62,675 nt of DNA from an uncultured Mediterraneibacter sp. (GTDB lineage: Bacteria; Bacillota; Clostridia; Lachnospirales; Lachnospiraceae): assembly GCF_944377805.1 (NCBI RefSeq), contig NZ_CALWFZ010000011.1, positions 1 to 62,675 on the forward strand, given 5' to 3'. Made by a program: the position numbers and the translations under genes. The notes under the pieces were generated by a model, which saw only the letters and a list, made by a program, of their open reading frames with translations, had not been told where the DNA came from and ran no database searches. Shown one piece after another: positions 42,825-51,914 of the stretch; positions within the stretch are counted from its first letter, which is position 1, and every line of letters begins with the position of its first letter.

Positions 42825-45800
42825 GTCGACCTCCTTGTGAGGTCGTGAGTTGAAAGACTATCTTTTCTGCCAGATGGTTTGATGTCGCACTGTCGACCTC
42901 CTTGTGAGGTCGTGAGTTGAAAGATGGTTCATGCGGGATATGGGAAGATTTTAAGAGTCGACCTCCTTGTGAGGTCGTGAGTTGAAAGTGGTATGGCGAA
43001 AAGGAAATTAAATAATCAGACAGTCGACCTCCTTGTGAGGTCGTGAGTTGAAAGATTAAAGAAAAGGAGAAAAGAAAAATGGCAAGAGAGTCGACCTCCT
43101 TGTGAGGTCGTGAGTTGAAAGATCTACAACGTCATCTAGTTCATAATTATACCTGTCGACCTCCTTGTGAGGTCGTGAGTTGAAAGATTAGTAGATAAAA
43201 AATATAAGCAAGCATATGAGCGTCGACCTCCTTGTGAGGTCGTGAGTTGAAAGATTAAAAGTGTAGAATATATCAATAACGAAACGTCGTCGACCTCCTT
43301 GTGAGGTCGTGAGTTGAAAGTAGCCCGATCAACCCAGATATCAAAATTCGGAAAAGTCGACCTCCTTGTGAGGTCGTGAGTTGAAAGGCACATATTGACG
43401 TATGTTTCTTCATGTGTCATAGTCGACCTCCTTGTGAGGTCGTGAGTTGAAAGGTACATCGCAAGCGGATTTCGCCACGCCTGACTGTGTCGACCTCCTT
43501 GTGAGGTCGTGAGTTGAAAGATCACTGTTGCGTGTGTCTGTTTCGATCTCTGACGTCGACCTCCTTGTGAGGTCGTGAGTTGAAAGATTAAATTCAATGC
43601 GGGCAGAATATGAACTGGAGAAGTCGACCTCCTTGTGAGGTCGTGAGTTGAAAGGTCGTGTTGCCTAGCAGTTGATATTTTTGTTTCAGTCGACCTCCTT
43701 GTGAGGTCGTGAGTTGAAAGTCAAACGAGTCTACAATGACAGTTCTGACATTGGTGTCGACCTCCTTGTGAGGTCGTGAGTTGAAAGATATTCCATCTGT
43801 GAGTCGCGTTCCTAATATACTGTCGACCTCCTTGTGAGGTCGTGAGTTGAAAGGTCTGATTACAACGTGCAAGAAAGCTGGGAAGTTCGTCGACCTCCTT
43901 GTGAGGTCGTGAGTTGAAAGGCAAGTCACAGATACCCAACTCCGCGAACATCTGGTCGACCTCCTTGTGAGGTCGTGAGTTGAAAGGTCGCTGTGATCTC
44001 GCCACCCGCAGGCAGATCTGGTCGACCTCCTTGTGAGGTCGTGAGTTGAAAGGATGAAGCGAAGAAAGAAAAAATGATTCACTGGGTCGACCTCCTTGTG
44101 AGGTCGTGAGTTGAAAGATTGACACCCTGTATTTTCCGTTTCTTGTATAGGTCGACCTCCTTGTGAGGTCGTGAGTTGAAAGACCGTTCTCCAGAACGCA
44201 TACATCTGTTGCGCCGAGTCGACCTCCTTGTGAGGTCGTGAGTTGAAAGGTGGACGGAAAGCCACGGCAGAAGCCGCCGAAGAGGTCGACCTCCTTGTGA
44301 GGTCGTGAGTTGAAAGATCTACAAGTCTTATTTTCATTCTCTTTTCTTCCGTCGACCTCCTTGTGAGGTCGTGAGTTGAAAGATCCCTAACGCTTGATAG
44401 TACGGGTTCAGCATAGGTCGACCTCCTTGTGAGGTCGTGAGTTGAAAGGTCTGAGTTAAATGGTAAATTCAGAACCGAGTATAGTCGACCTCCTTGTGAG
44501 GTCGTGAGTTGAAAGGTACGCCGGGAAAGTGCAGGGCGAAACCTCATAGTCGACCTCCTTGTGAGGTCGTGAGTTGAAAGGTCCTCTGCAAGTCCGATGG
44601 CTTCGGACAGCATCGTCGACCTCCTTGTGAGGTCGTGAGTTGAAAGTTGAAAAATCAGGCAAGACACAGTTTGCCGAAGAGTCGACCTCCTTGTGAGGTC
44701 GTGAGTTGAAAGACTCCATCCTTTGTAAGTGGAACTATAAGATATCGTCGACCTCCTTGTGAGGTCGTGAGTTGAAAGTTCAAAATGAAAAAAAGTGTTT
44801 TGCATGCGGTAGTCGACCTCCTTGTGAGGTCGTGAGTTGAAAGTGCATGTGTCCGGTATCTGGAGAACATGGAACGAAGGTCGACCTCCTTGTGAGGTCG
44901 TGAGTTGAAAGACCGTCTCTCTCCCAGATGAACCAATTAAAAACCGTCGACCTCCTTGTGAGGTCGTGAGTTGAAAGGCAATTCCCTTCTTGAGGACACA
45001 GTAAGCAACATCGTCGACCTCCTTGTGAGGTCGTGAGTTGAAAGGACAAGGAAAATGTGATTGATGAATTGGTAGAATTGTCGACCTCCTTGTGAGGTCG
45101 TGAGTTGAAAGGTATTTTTACAGCATCGAATACAGTGTGACGTTGAGTCGACCTCCTTGTGAGGTCGTGAGTTGAAAGAAACAGGATGAATGGAATAACT
45201 TCATCGATTCGACGGTCGACCTCCTTGTGAGGTCGTGAGTTGAAAGTGAAAAAATCGGACATATTGAACCATTCGACAGGTCGACCTCCTTGTGAGGTCG
45301 TGAGTTGAAAGATCGTTTGGAGTTGTAAAACACTTCAGAATTATGTCGACCTCCTTGTGAGGTCGTGAGTTGAAAGACCGCTACTGGTGATGTTGTGGCA
45401 AACCTGTATGTCGACCTCCTTGTGAGGTCGTGAGTTGAAAGGATTTTCCATGAATCCGATGCGGAATAATTCTCGTCGACCTCCTTGTGAGGTCGTGAGT
45501 TGAAAGCAGAGATGGGCGAAGAAGCGGATGACGCGGGGAAACAGTCGACCTCCTTGTGAGGTCGTGAGTTGAAAGATAATTCATTTGGAAAATACAATTA
45601 TAGAAATGCGTCGACCTCCTTGTGAGGTCGTGAGTTGAAAGTCATTTGTGATTCCGTATATATTTGATTCTGGTAGTCGACCTCCTTGTGAGGTCGTGAG
45701 TTGAAAGATTCTGTACCGGCTCTGCCCTCGCTTTCATCTTCGTCGACCTCCTTGTGAGGTCGTGAGTTGAAAGGTCTGAGTTAAATGGCAAATACAAGGT

Positions 45801-47236
45801 CGAATATGTGTCGACCTCCTTGTGAGGTCGTGAGTTGAAAGATGCCTACTGGCTCTAGTATTATTATACATGTGCGTCGACCTCCTTGTGAGGTCGTGAG
45901 TTGAAAGTTCTATTGACATACCACTCAATGAGTGGTATTATGTCGACCTCCTTGTGAGGTCGTGAGTTGAAAGACGAAGAAAGAGCGGGTCGAAATGCTA
46001 CATTGCATCGTCGACCTCCTTGTGAGGTCGTGAGTTGAAAGATTCGAAGAAGCGTGTGTTGAAGGAGAACAGGCGGTCGACCTCCTTGTGAGGTCGTGAG
46101 TTGAAAGTTGCTATGCACACCTGATCTTCCGGTAGTGCAATCGTCGACCTCCTTGTGAGGTCGTGAGTTGAAAGATGTACGGCAGTACAAAGCGGAAAAG
46201 AAAGAAGAGGTCGACCTCCTTGTGAGGTCGTGAGTTGAAAGGTCCTGCAGGCTGTAATGTAATCGTTCAGATTGTCGTCGACCTCCTTGTGAGGTCGTGA
46301 GTTGAAAGTTTCTCAAATATTTGGAATTCGATTAAGAATCTTTGTCGACCTCCTTGTGAGGTCGTGAGTTGAAAGTATTCGAAGAAGCGTGTGTTGAAGG
46401 AGAACAGGCGGTCGACCTCCTTGTGAGGTCGTGAGTTGAAAGCCACAGATCGTCACCGTCACGGAACTTGAATCCCGTCGACCTCCTTGTGAGGTCGTGA
46501 GTTGAAAGTTTGATATGAGATGAAGAAAGGAGAAAATAGTTAGTCGACCTCCTTGTGAGGTCGTGAGTTGAAAGGACGGGGGAGTGCAGCTCTCCACGGA
46601 TCAGCTCCTGTCGACCTCCTTGTGAGGTCGTGAGTTGAAAGTTCTTCCAGTTCGTCAGTTTCTGCCGATGTGTTCGTCGACCTCCTTGTGAGGTCGTGAG
46701 TTGAAAGATTCTCTTAAGTTCACGCATAAAGTCTTCCTTTTGTCGACCTCCTTGTGAGGTCGTGAGTTGAAAGATTCAGTATATTATTGAGTTGTTGTGG
46801 TTTACATTGTCGACCTCCTTGTGAGGTCGTGAGTTGAAAGAATGCGGCGCTGATGGCGAATCCAGCAGGTGTTATGTCGACCTCCTTGTGAGGTCGTGAG
46901 TTGAAAGGAGAAAAGAATGAAGCAGCTGACAGCCAAAATTGGTCGACCTCCTTGTGAGGTCGTGAGTTGAAAGACTCGCAAATCCTTATTTTGGTGGAGT
47001 GTCAATCGTCGACCTCCTTGTGAGGTCGTGAGTTGAAAGCCGGTAATCCTGACCGGCCGCCGGGCGGATAATGTCGACCTCCTTGTGAGGTCGTGAGTTG
47101 AAAGATCCTTTCCCTGTGCGAGCTGATCATGGGAAGCCGTCGACCTCCTTGTGAGGTCGTGAGTTGAAAGGTGACCAGGCCCTCTGCCGGAGATGTCACA
47201 TTCAGTCGACCTCCTTGTGAGGTCGTGAGTTGAAGG
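42825..47236 (+). CRISPR. type I-C CRISPR array, 67 repeats and 66 spacers
   Basis: The 32-bp repeat has GTC, a stem GACCTC-CTTGT-GAGGTC, then GTGAGTTGAAAG. I located 67 copies, starting at 42825, 42892, 42957 ... 47139, 47205. Spacers are 33-37 bp. All the copies I read are identical except the last (47205-47236), which ends GAAGG instead of GAAAG, so the array runs from leader to trailer on the plus strand. Spacers 49 and 54 are near-duplicates, spacers 25 and 45 are variants of one coding target, and spacer 47 holds a 21-bp palindrome behind TTGACA. Long minus-strand frames through the array (STHDLTRRST-type) are artefacts of the repeat. Confidence 0.99.
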
Positions 47237-47452
47237 GTAAAGAGCGATTGTAACACCAAAAGCTATATGAAGTGCTGAAAGCGAATAGGGCATCGAGCCT
47301 GTCCATTTTTTCTTTAGAGCTGCAACTTTTTCTATAAAGACTTGTGTGAGCGGACTGATGACATAAGTGGGAAGAAATTTGCCAATAAGATAAACGAACG
47401 GACTGTAAGAGTAGCATGCATTAACTTCCGATCCTGCTTTTGAATTAGGCAT
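47237..47452 (-). pseudogene. truncated gene fragment abutting the array
   Basis: The minus-strand frame from ATG 47452 encodes about 72 residues before running into the last repeat. Its sequence looks protein-like and hydrophobic (SPFVYLIGKFLPTYVISPLT, then KKKWTGSMPYSLSALHIAFG), possibly a membrane protein end. There is no clear ribosome site and no stop before the array. It may be the remnant of a gene interrupted at the trailer side. Chance reading is possible. Confidence 0.3.
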
Positions 47453-47768
47453 ATTAATAGAGGGAGACTGGATCTTATAGAAAGGCGCATCAAAGTCACT
47501 CGATCATTTAGAATGGTAAAGATTTTAAAGAGGACTTATTTATCTGAATTTGTGATAAAGCAGTGCTGCTTGTCATTTTCGATAATCTCAACGTAGATCA
47601 TAAGAAAATTCTTTAGCAATAGATCTGGCTATTGCTTGAGGTTACAGAATTTTTTGTGCCTGTGGCATCGTTCCAAATTAACCGTTATGCAGTATCTAAC
47701 CGATCAACAACTATATATACTACTTTATAATATGAGGGAATATAGGGATGTGGATTTGAGACTTGAAC
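47453..47768. other. gene-free trailer region
   Basis: No convincing gene. One short hairpin, AGCAATAG/CTATTGCT (47615-47622 with 47629-47636), has no U-run on the plus strand. An AT-rich promoter-like stretch with TATAAT at 47726-47731 has only a poor -35. A 63-codon plus-strand frame here overlaps the repeat-like element and is not supported. Confidence 0.5.
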
Positions 47769-47801
47769 GTGCCAGCCTTCATATAAGGCGTGAGCTGAAA
47801 A
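47769..47801 (+). repeat. solitary degenerate CRISPR-repeat-like element beyond the array
   Basis: The stem GCCTT (47775-47779) and AAGGC (47785-47789) with loop CATAT is followed by GTGAGCTGAAAA, against GTGAGTTGAAAG in the array. The stem bases differ from the array repeat yet pair completely, and the handle differs at two positions. It lies 565 bp past the last repeat and 180 bp before feoA, on the array strand. It could be a relic of an older array or a second crRNA-like RNA, with a possible -10 at 47726-47731. Confidence 0.55.
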
Positions 47802-47902
47802 ATCAGATAAACCTTTTGATGGTATGAAGCATTAGCTGTTTTATAGATTCTTCTTGCCGATGTAATGTGTGATACTTTATAGCAGAATAAAAGGTCATGC
47901 AA

Positions 47903-47931
47903 TTGACTTCTGTCATATGACAATATATAAT
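47903..47931 (+). promoter_or_regulatory. feoAB promoter with an operator palindrome in its spacer
   Basis: -35 TTGACT (47903-47908), 17-bp spacer, -10 TATAAT (47926-47931). The perfect palindrome TGTCATATGACA (47911-47922) fills the spacer, ideal for a repressor such as an iron-dependent Fur/DtxR-like protein; it is not a classical Fur box. Confidence 0.7.
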
Positions 47932-47980
47932 ATTGTTGAGAAAAATTATCAATAGAAGTCATGCAAAGGATGAGACACAG

Positions 47981-48208
47981 ATGAGACTAAAAGAAGGAAA
48001 GAACAATCATACTTATGTGGTCGAGAAAATCCAGATTGAGCTGAACCTTGAGCGAAGGCTGGAGGCATTGGGACTCACGGAAGGCTCTCAGATCACAGTG
48101 CTAAATAATGATAAAAAAGGCGCGATGACGGTGAAGTTTCGTGGAACACGGTTTGCATTTGGAAAACGGATCGCTGACAATATCTTCGTGAAGGAGGCAG
48201 CGGCATGA
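47981..48208 (+). CDS. feoA: FeoA, ferrous iron transport accessory protein
   Basis: A 75-residue SH3-like protein: MRLKEGKNNHTYVVEKIQIE, LERRLEALGLTEGSQITVLN, and AMTVKFRGTRFAFGKRIADN, the FeoA fold. ATG 47981 uses AAGGATGAGA upstream; a TTG at 47933 is unlikely as it lies at the promoter. It overlaps feoB by 4 nt (ATGA). Confidence 0.92.
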   Translation: MRLKEGKNNHTYVVEKIQIELNLERRLEALGLTEGSQITVLNNDKKGAMTVKFRGTRFAFGKRIADNIFVKEAAA

Positions 48209-50250
48209 GTGAGAAAGTGATTAACGTAGGTTTTATCGGCAATCCGAACTGTGGGAAAACAACCCTGTTTAATGCATATACAGGCGCCAATCTTAAAGTG
48301 GCGAACTGGCCTGGTGTTACAGTGGAAAAGAAGGAAGGGCGGACAAACTACAAGGGGCAGGAGTTCAAACTGATCGATCTGCCGGGAATTTACAGCCTGA
48401 CTTCTTACACAATGGAAGAGAAAGTGTCGCGTGAGTGCATCATGAGCGATGAGGTCGATGTGATTGTTGATGTAGTAGATGCTTCCAGTTTGGAGAGAAA
48501 TCTATACCTGACGCTCCAGCTTATTGAACTTGGGAAACCTGTTGTCCTTGCTCTCAATATGATGGATGTAGTAGAAGAGAGAGGGATGGAAATTGATCTC
48601 CACCGTCTTCCTGAAATGTTGGGAATACCGGCAATCCCGGTTTCGGCCAGGAAACGCAGCGGCCTGGAGATTCTGATTCACGCGGTGGCCCATCACAGAG
48701 ATTATGCGAAACAGGGGCCGTTTATTCATCATCACCCGGATGAGACCGGACATAAACATAATCATCACAGCGAATATGCTATGGTGTACGATGATGAGAT
48801 AGAAGATAAGATTGATGCGATCATCGATCAATTTCAGGGGAAATATCCGGACATGAAAAATACGCGCTGGCATGCCATCAAGATACTGGAGCAGGATGAA
48901 ACTGTGATGCGGCAGTATCCAGTGAATCTGAAGGGGATTGCCGGGCGCAGCTATGAAAAGGACATTATCAACGAAAAATACGATTTTATAGAAGAAATCA
49001 TAGAGGAGACACTGGTCAATAAAAGTGAGAAAGCCGAGATTACAGAGAAAGCCGACCGCTATATGACAGGGAAATGGCTGGGGCTTCCGATCTTTCTTGT
49101 GATTATGGCGCTGGTATTTTTTCTCACCTTTACAGTGGGAGACTGGCTGAAGGGATATTTTGAGGTTGGCCTTGAACTGCTCACGGGAGCGGTGAGTTCC
49201 GGCCTTGAGTCGTCTGGAGTATCTCCGGTTATTGAGTCGCTCCTGGTAGATGGAATTATATCCGGTGTAGGAGGTATCCTGACGTTTCTGCCGAATATTT
49301 TCATCCTGTTTCTGGCGCTGGCGTTTCTGGAGGACAGCGGATATATGGCAAGAGTTGCCTATGTGATGGACGATATTATGAGCCATCTGGGACTTTCGGG
49401 AAGAGCGTTTCTTCCTATGCTGCTGGGATTTGGCTGTTCTGTCCCGGCGGTTATGGCATCGCGCGCGTTGGAGCACAGGAAAGACAGGCTTAAGACGATC
49501 CTTGTAACACCGTTTATGTCCTGCAGTGCGAGACTGCCCATTTATGTATTGTTTTCGTCCATGTTTTTCGGAGAACATGCAATGCTTGCATGTTATTCCA
49601 TGTATCTTCTTGGAATTGTAATTGCGATACTGACTGCTTATATTATATCCAAGATTGACGGGAGCAAAGCGGAACATGCTCTGCTGATCGAACTTCCGGA
49701 GTATAAGGCCCCAAATTCGCGGACGATTGCAGTTTATGTGTGGGAGAAAGTAAAAGATTATCTGACAAAAGCCGGAACGGTCATTTTCCTGGCTTCTATT
49801 GTGATGTGGCTGCTGCTGAACTTCGGGCCGTCGGGTTATGTGACGGATATTGCAGATAGTTTTGGTTCCATTATCGGAAAGGCGGCTGTGCCGTTCTTCC
49901 GCCCGCTGGGACTTGGCTACTGGCAAATCGTGGTGGCTCTTATATCCGGCATTGCCGCGAAAGAAGTGGTGGTGTCAAGCTGCAGTGTGCTCTTTGGCAT
50001 TCAGAATATTACTACGCAGCATGGAATGGACAGTTTCGTGGCAACGCTTGGAGCAATGGGATTTGGCGCCGCCAACGCCTATGCCCTTATGGTGTTCTGT
50101 CTTCTGTATGTGCCGTGTACTGCGACGATCGCGACAATTCACAGAGAAGTGGGAAGCGCAAAACTTACGGCTGGGATCATCTGCTTTCAGCTGGCAGTCG
50201 CGTGGGTGGCAAGCTTTATCACATTTCATGTAGCAGGGATAGTTTGGTAG
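48205..50250 (+). CDS. feoB: FeoB, ferrous iron transporter
   Basis: A 681-residue G-protein-coupled Fe2+ transporter. G-motifs: GNPNCGKTTLFNAY (G1), DLPGIYSLTSYTMEE (G3), LALNMMDVVEERG (G4), IPVSARKRSG (G5). Two Gate motifs with conserved cysteines are in GFGCSVPAVMASR and FMSCSARLPIYVLF, plus about ten membrane helices. Between G domain and membrane domain lies a His-rich stretch, HHHPDETGHKHNHHSEY (about 174-190), which may bind metal. It acts with FeoA in anaerobic iron uptake. Confidence 0.95.
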   Translation: MSEKVINVGFIGNPNCGKTTLFNAYTGANLKVANWPGVTVEKKEGRTNYKGQEFKLIDLPGIYSLTSYTMEEKVSRECIMSDEVDVIVDVVDASSLERNLYLTLQLIELGKPVVLALNMMDVVEERGMEIDLHRLPEMLGIPAIPVSARKRSGLEILIHAVAHHRDYAKQGPFIHHHPDETGHKHNHHSEYAMVYDDEIEDKIDAIIDQFQGKYPDMKNTRWHAIKILEQDETVMRQYPVNLKGIAGRSYEKDIINEKYDFIEEIIEETLVNKSEKAEITEKADRYMTGKWLGLPIFLVIMALVFFLTFTVGDWLKGYFEVGLELLTGAVSSGLESSGVSPVIESLLVDGIISGVGGILTFLPNIFILFLALAFLEDSGYMARVAYVMDDIMSHLGLSGRAFLPMLLGFGCSVPAVMASRALEHRKDRLKTILVTPFMSCSARLPIYVLFSSMFFGEHAMLACYSMYLLGIVIAILTAYIISKIDGSKAEHALLIELPEYKAPNSRTIAVYVWEKVKDYLTKAGTVIFLASIVMWLLLNFGPSGYVTDIADSFGSIIGKAAVPFFRPLGLGYWQIVVALISGIAAKEVVVSSCSVLFGIQNITTQHGMDSFVATLGAMGFGAANAYALMVFCLLYVPCTATIATIHREVGSAKLTAGIICFQLAVAWVASFITFHVAGIVW

Positions 50251-50265
50251 AATAAAGACTGCTGA

Positions 50266-51021
50266 CTACATATAATCGTCATATTGAACAGATTTAAGCA
50301 GGAGTCCTTTCGCTTCACAAATGGCTTCTGCTTTTTCTGTGCCGCCCAGAATATTCCGGACACTTTCGGGTGTCCGGATTCCTTTTCCAATCTCCAACAA
50401 AGTTCCTGTAATAAGAAACGGCATACGATAGAGGAAGTCATCTGCCGTCATTGAGATCTTTAATATGTCCGCCTCTTCTTCCGGGATGGAAAAATCAATG
50501 TTCATAAGTTCTCTTACAGTTCCTTTCTTTTTATGAGATCGGGAAAAGGGGAGAAAGTCATGCTTTCCCAGCAAAAGGCCAGCGCCCTTTTTCATAAGGT
50601 CGATATTCGGGGCAGGATGCAGGTGTGCGGTATAAGAGGATGTGAATATGCCATAGACCGGAGCCGTGCAGATCCGGTATTCATAAGTTTTTGATCGGGC
50701 GTTTAGATCAGCCCTGAAACGATCAGGAACTGTTTTACACTCCCGGATGGCGATGTCAGTCGGGAGATAGCGGTTTAAGTTCTCCTGAAGATCCCGTTCA
50801 TGTAATCGGGTTTCGGTGTAGAAATTAACAGTCTGTGAAAGAGCGTGAACTCCGACTTCGGTTTTAGCACCGGCATAGAGTGAGATACTCTCTCCGGTGA
50901 TCCTTTCAAGTACTGTGCAAAGTCGGTGAGAGACGGTTTTTTCCTGTCTGTCGCCGACAGGCTTCTGCCATCCGAGATAACGGGTACCGTCATACTGGAG
51001 TGTAAGTTTGATGTTACGCAT
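50266..51021 (-). CDS. truA: tRNA pseudouridine synthase A
   Basis: A 251-residue TruA. Motifs are IKLTLQYDGTRYLGWQ near the start and YAGAKTEVGVHALSQTVNFY, the usual catalytic-Asp region. The family has R-T-D-x-G-V-H-A and here it reads K-T-E-V-G-V-H-A, so the nucleophile Asp is replaced by Glu. DFLYRMPFLITGTLLEIGKG follows. It is separated by one base from the upstream thioesterase gene. The Asp to Glu change makes activity doubtful or specialised; a second, canonical truA may exist elsewhere. Confidence 0.88.
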   Translation of the reverse strand: MRNIKLTLQYDGTRYLGWQKPVGDRQEKTVSHRLCTVLERITGESISLYAGAKTEVGVHALSQTVNFYTETRLHERDLQENLNRYLPTDIAIRECKTVPDRFRADLNARSKTYEYRICTAPVYGIFTSSYTAHLHPAPNIDLMKKGAGLLLGKHDFLPFSRSHKKKGTVRELMNIDFSIPEEEADILKISMTADDFLYRMPFLITGTLLEIGKGIRTPESVRNILGGTEKAEAICEAKGLLLKSVQYDDYM

Positions 51022-51022
51022 A

Positions 51023-51499
51023 TCAAAATCCTTCTTCTTTTCTTCGCATCCTCATTTCCCGGCGTTTTTGTGCTGCCTGCCATTCCGCCTTGTCTGTCTC
51101 GGTTTCCAGGATCAGACGCGGTACCGGTTTGGGATGGTCATTCTCATCCATAGCTACCATAGTAAAATACGCCCGGTTAATGGGATGACGCATGCCGTTT
51201 TCCAGATGCTCCACATAAGTATCCAGGCGTACTTCCAGAGAAGTATTACCTACAAAAGTTACCTTTCCGATAATAACGACCATTTCGCCGTTATATGCCC
51301 CGTGGATGAAGCGCAGGTTGTCCACTGACGCAGTGATTACATTGGATCGTGTGTGACGCATGGCGACCATTCCGGCAGCCTCATCAAGCCACTGCATCAG
51401 CATGCCTCCAAACAGTCTTCCCGCAGCATTCATATGATTAGGGCGGATCATATGTACAATCTCCACCTTTGAATCTGATATTCTTCTTTCTTCTGTCAT
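51023..51499 (-). CDS. YciA/BACH-like hotdog acyl-CoA thioesterase
   Basis: A 158-residue hotdog-fold enzyme: VEIVHMIRPNHMNAAGRLFG, GGMLMQWLDEAAGMVAMRHT (acidic catalytic region), and NLRFIHGAYNGEMVVIIGKV. It would hydrolyse acyl-CoA esters in the cytoplasm. Start 51499 (MTEERR) has GGAG upstream; the longer frame to 51607 lacks a site. It is co-directional with truA, one base apart. Confidence 0.88.
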   Translation of the reverse strand: MTEERRISDSKVEIVHMIRPNHMNAAGRLFGGMLMQWLDEAAGMVAMRHTRSNVITASVDNLRFIHGAYNGEMVVIIGKVTFVGNTSLEVRLDTYVEHLENGMRHPINRAYFTMVAMDENDHPKPVPRLILETETDKAEWQAAQKRREMRMRRKEEGF

Positions 51500-51626
51500 A
51501 ATTTCAACTCCACTCTGTTTCATTTTAGATTGCTCATTGTCTATATTGTACCAATACGTTTGCGGGAAAACAATAAAAAATAGGATATGGCAGGAAGTTT
51601 CTGCCATATCCTTCTCAAGAGAGCTG

Positions 51627-51914
51627 TTAATTGGTATGCCGCTGAAAGATCGAGCTGGTCATTCTGATTGTTCGATCGATTTGGTCCTGCTCTTCCTTAC
51701 TTTTCCCTTTTTTCAGTATATCAAGAATCAGCGTAACTTCATCCGGAGAAAATCGGATTCCCTTTTTATTGGCACTTGTGATGAGCGCCAGCATAATGGG
51801 CGCCAGATCGCGGCCGGATTTACCCGAAGTCTGTTCGGCCGCCATCCGAATCAGTTCCAGCTTCGCCGGTTCTATATTCTTCATTGCCGGATTGTTCATC
51901 CATTCGTTGTTCAT
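51627..51914 (-). CDS. small hypothetical protein overlapping its upstream neighbour
   Basis: A 95-residue, mostly helical soluble protein (IEPAKLELIRMAAEQTSGKS, then LAPIMLALITSANKKGIRFS and EVTLILDILKKGKSKEEQDQ). AAGGAGAT lies at good distance before ATG 51914. The first 95 bp overlap the end of the upstream gene in another frame. Family not identified. Confidence 0.7.
   Translation of the reverse strand: MNNEWMNNPAMKNIEPAKLELIRMAAEQTSGKSGRDLAPIMLALITSANKKGIRFSPDEVTLILDILKKGKSKEEQDQIDRTIRMTSSIFQRHTN

Noticed and set aside
42825-47236. Self-targeting spacers against genes in this window
   Set aside because: By eye no spacer matched the surrounding sequence; a whole-genome search was not possible here.
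43136-47452. Long minus-strand reading frames of STHDLTRRST, FNSRPHKEVD and FQLTTSQGGR type
   Set aside because: They are translations of the CRISPR repeat in three frames with spacers between; no ribosome sites and no independent protein signal.
47636-47827. 63-codon plus-strand frame in the trailer region
   Set aside because: No Shine-Dalgarno, no recognisable family, and it overlaps the repeat-like hairpin.
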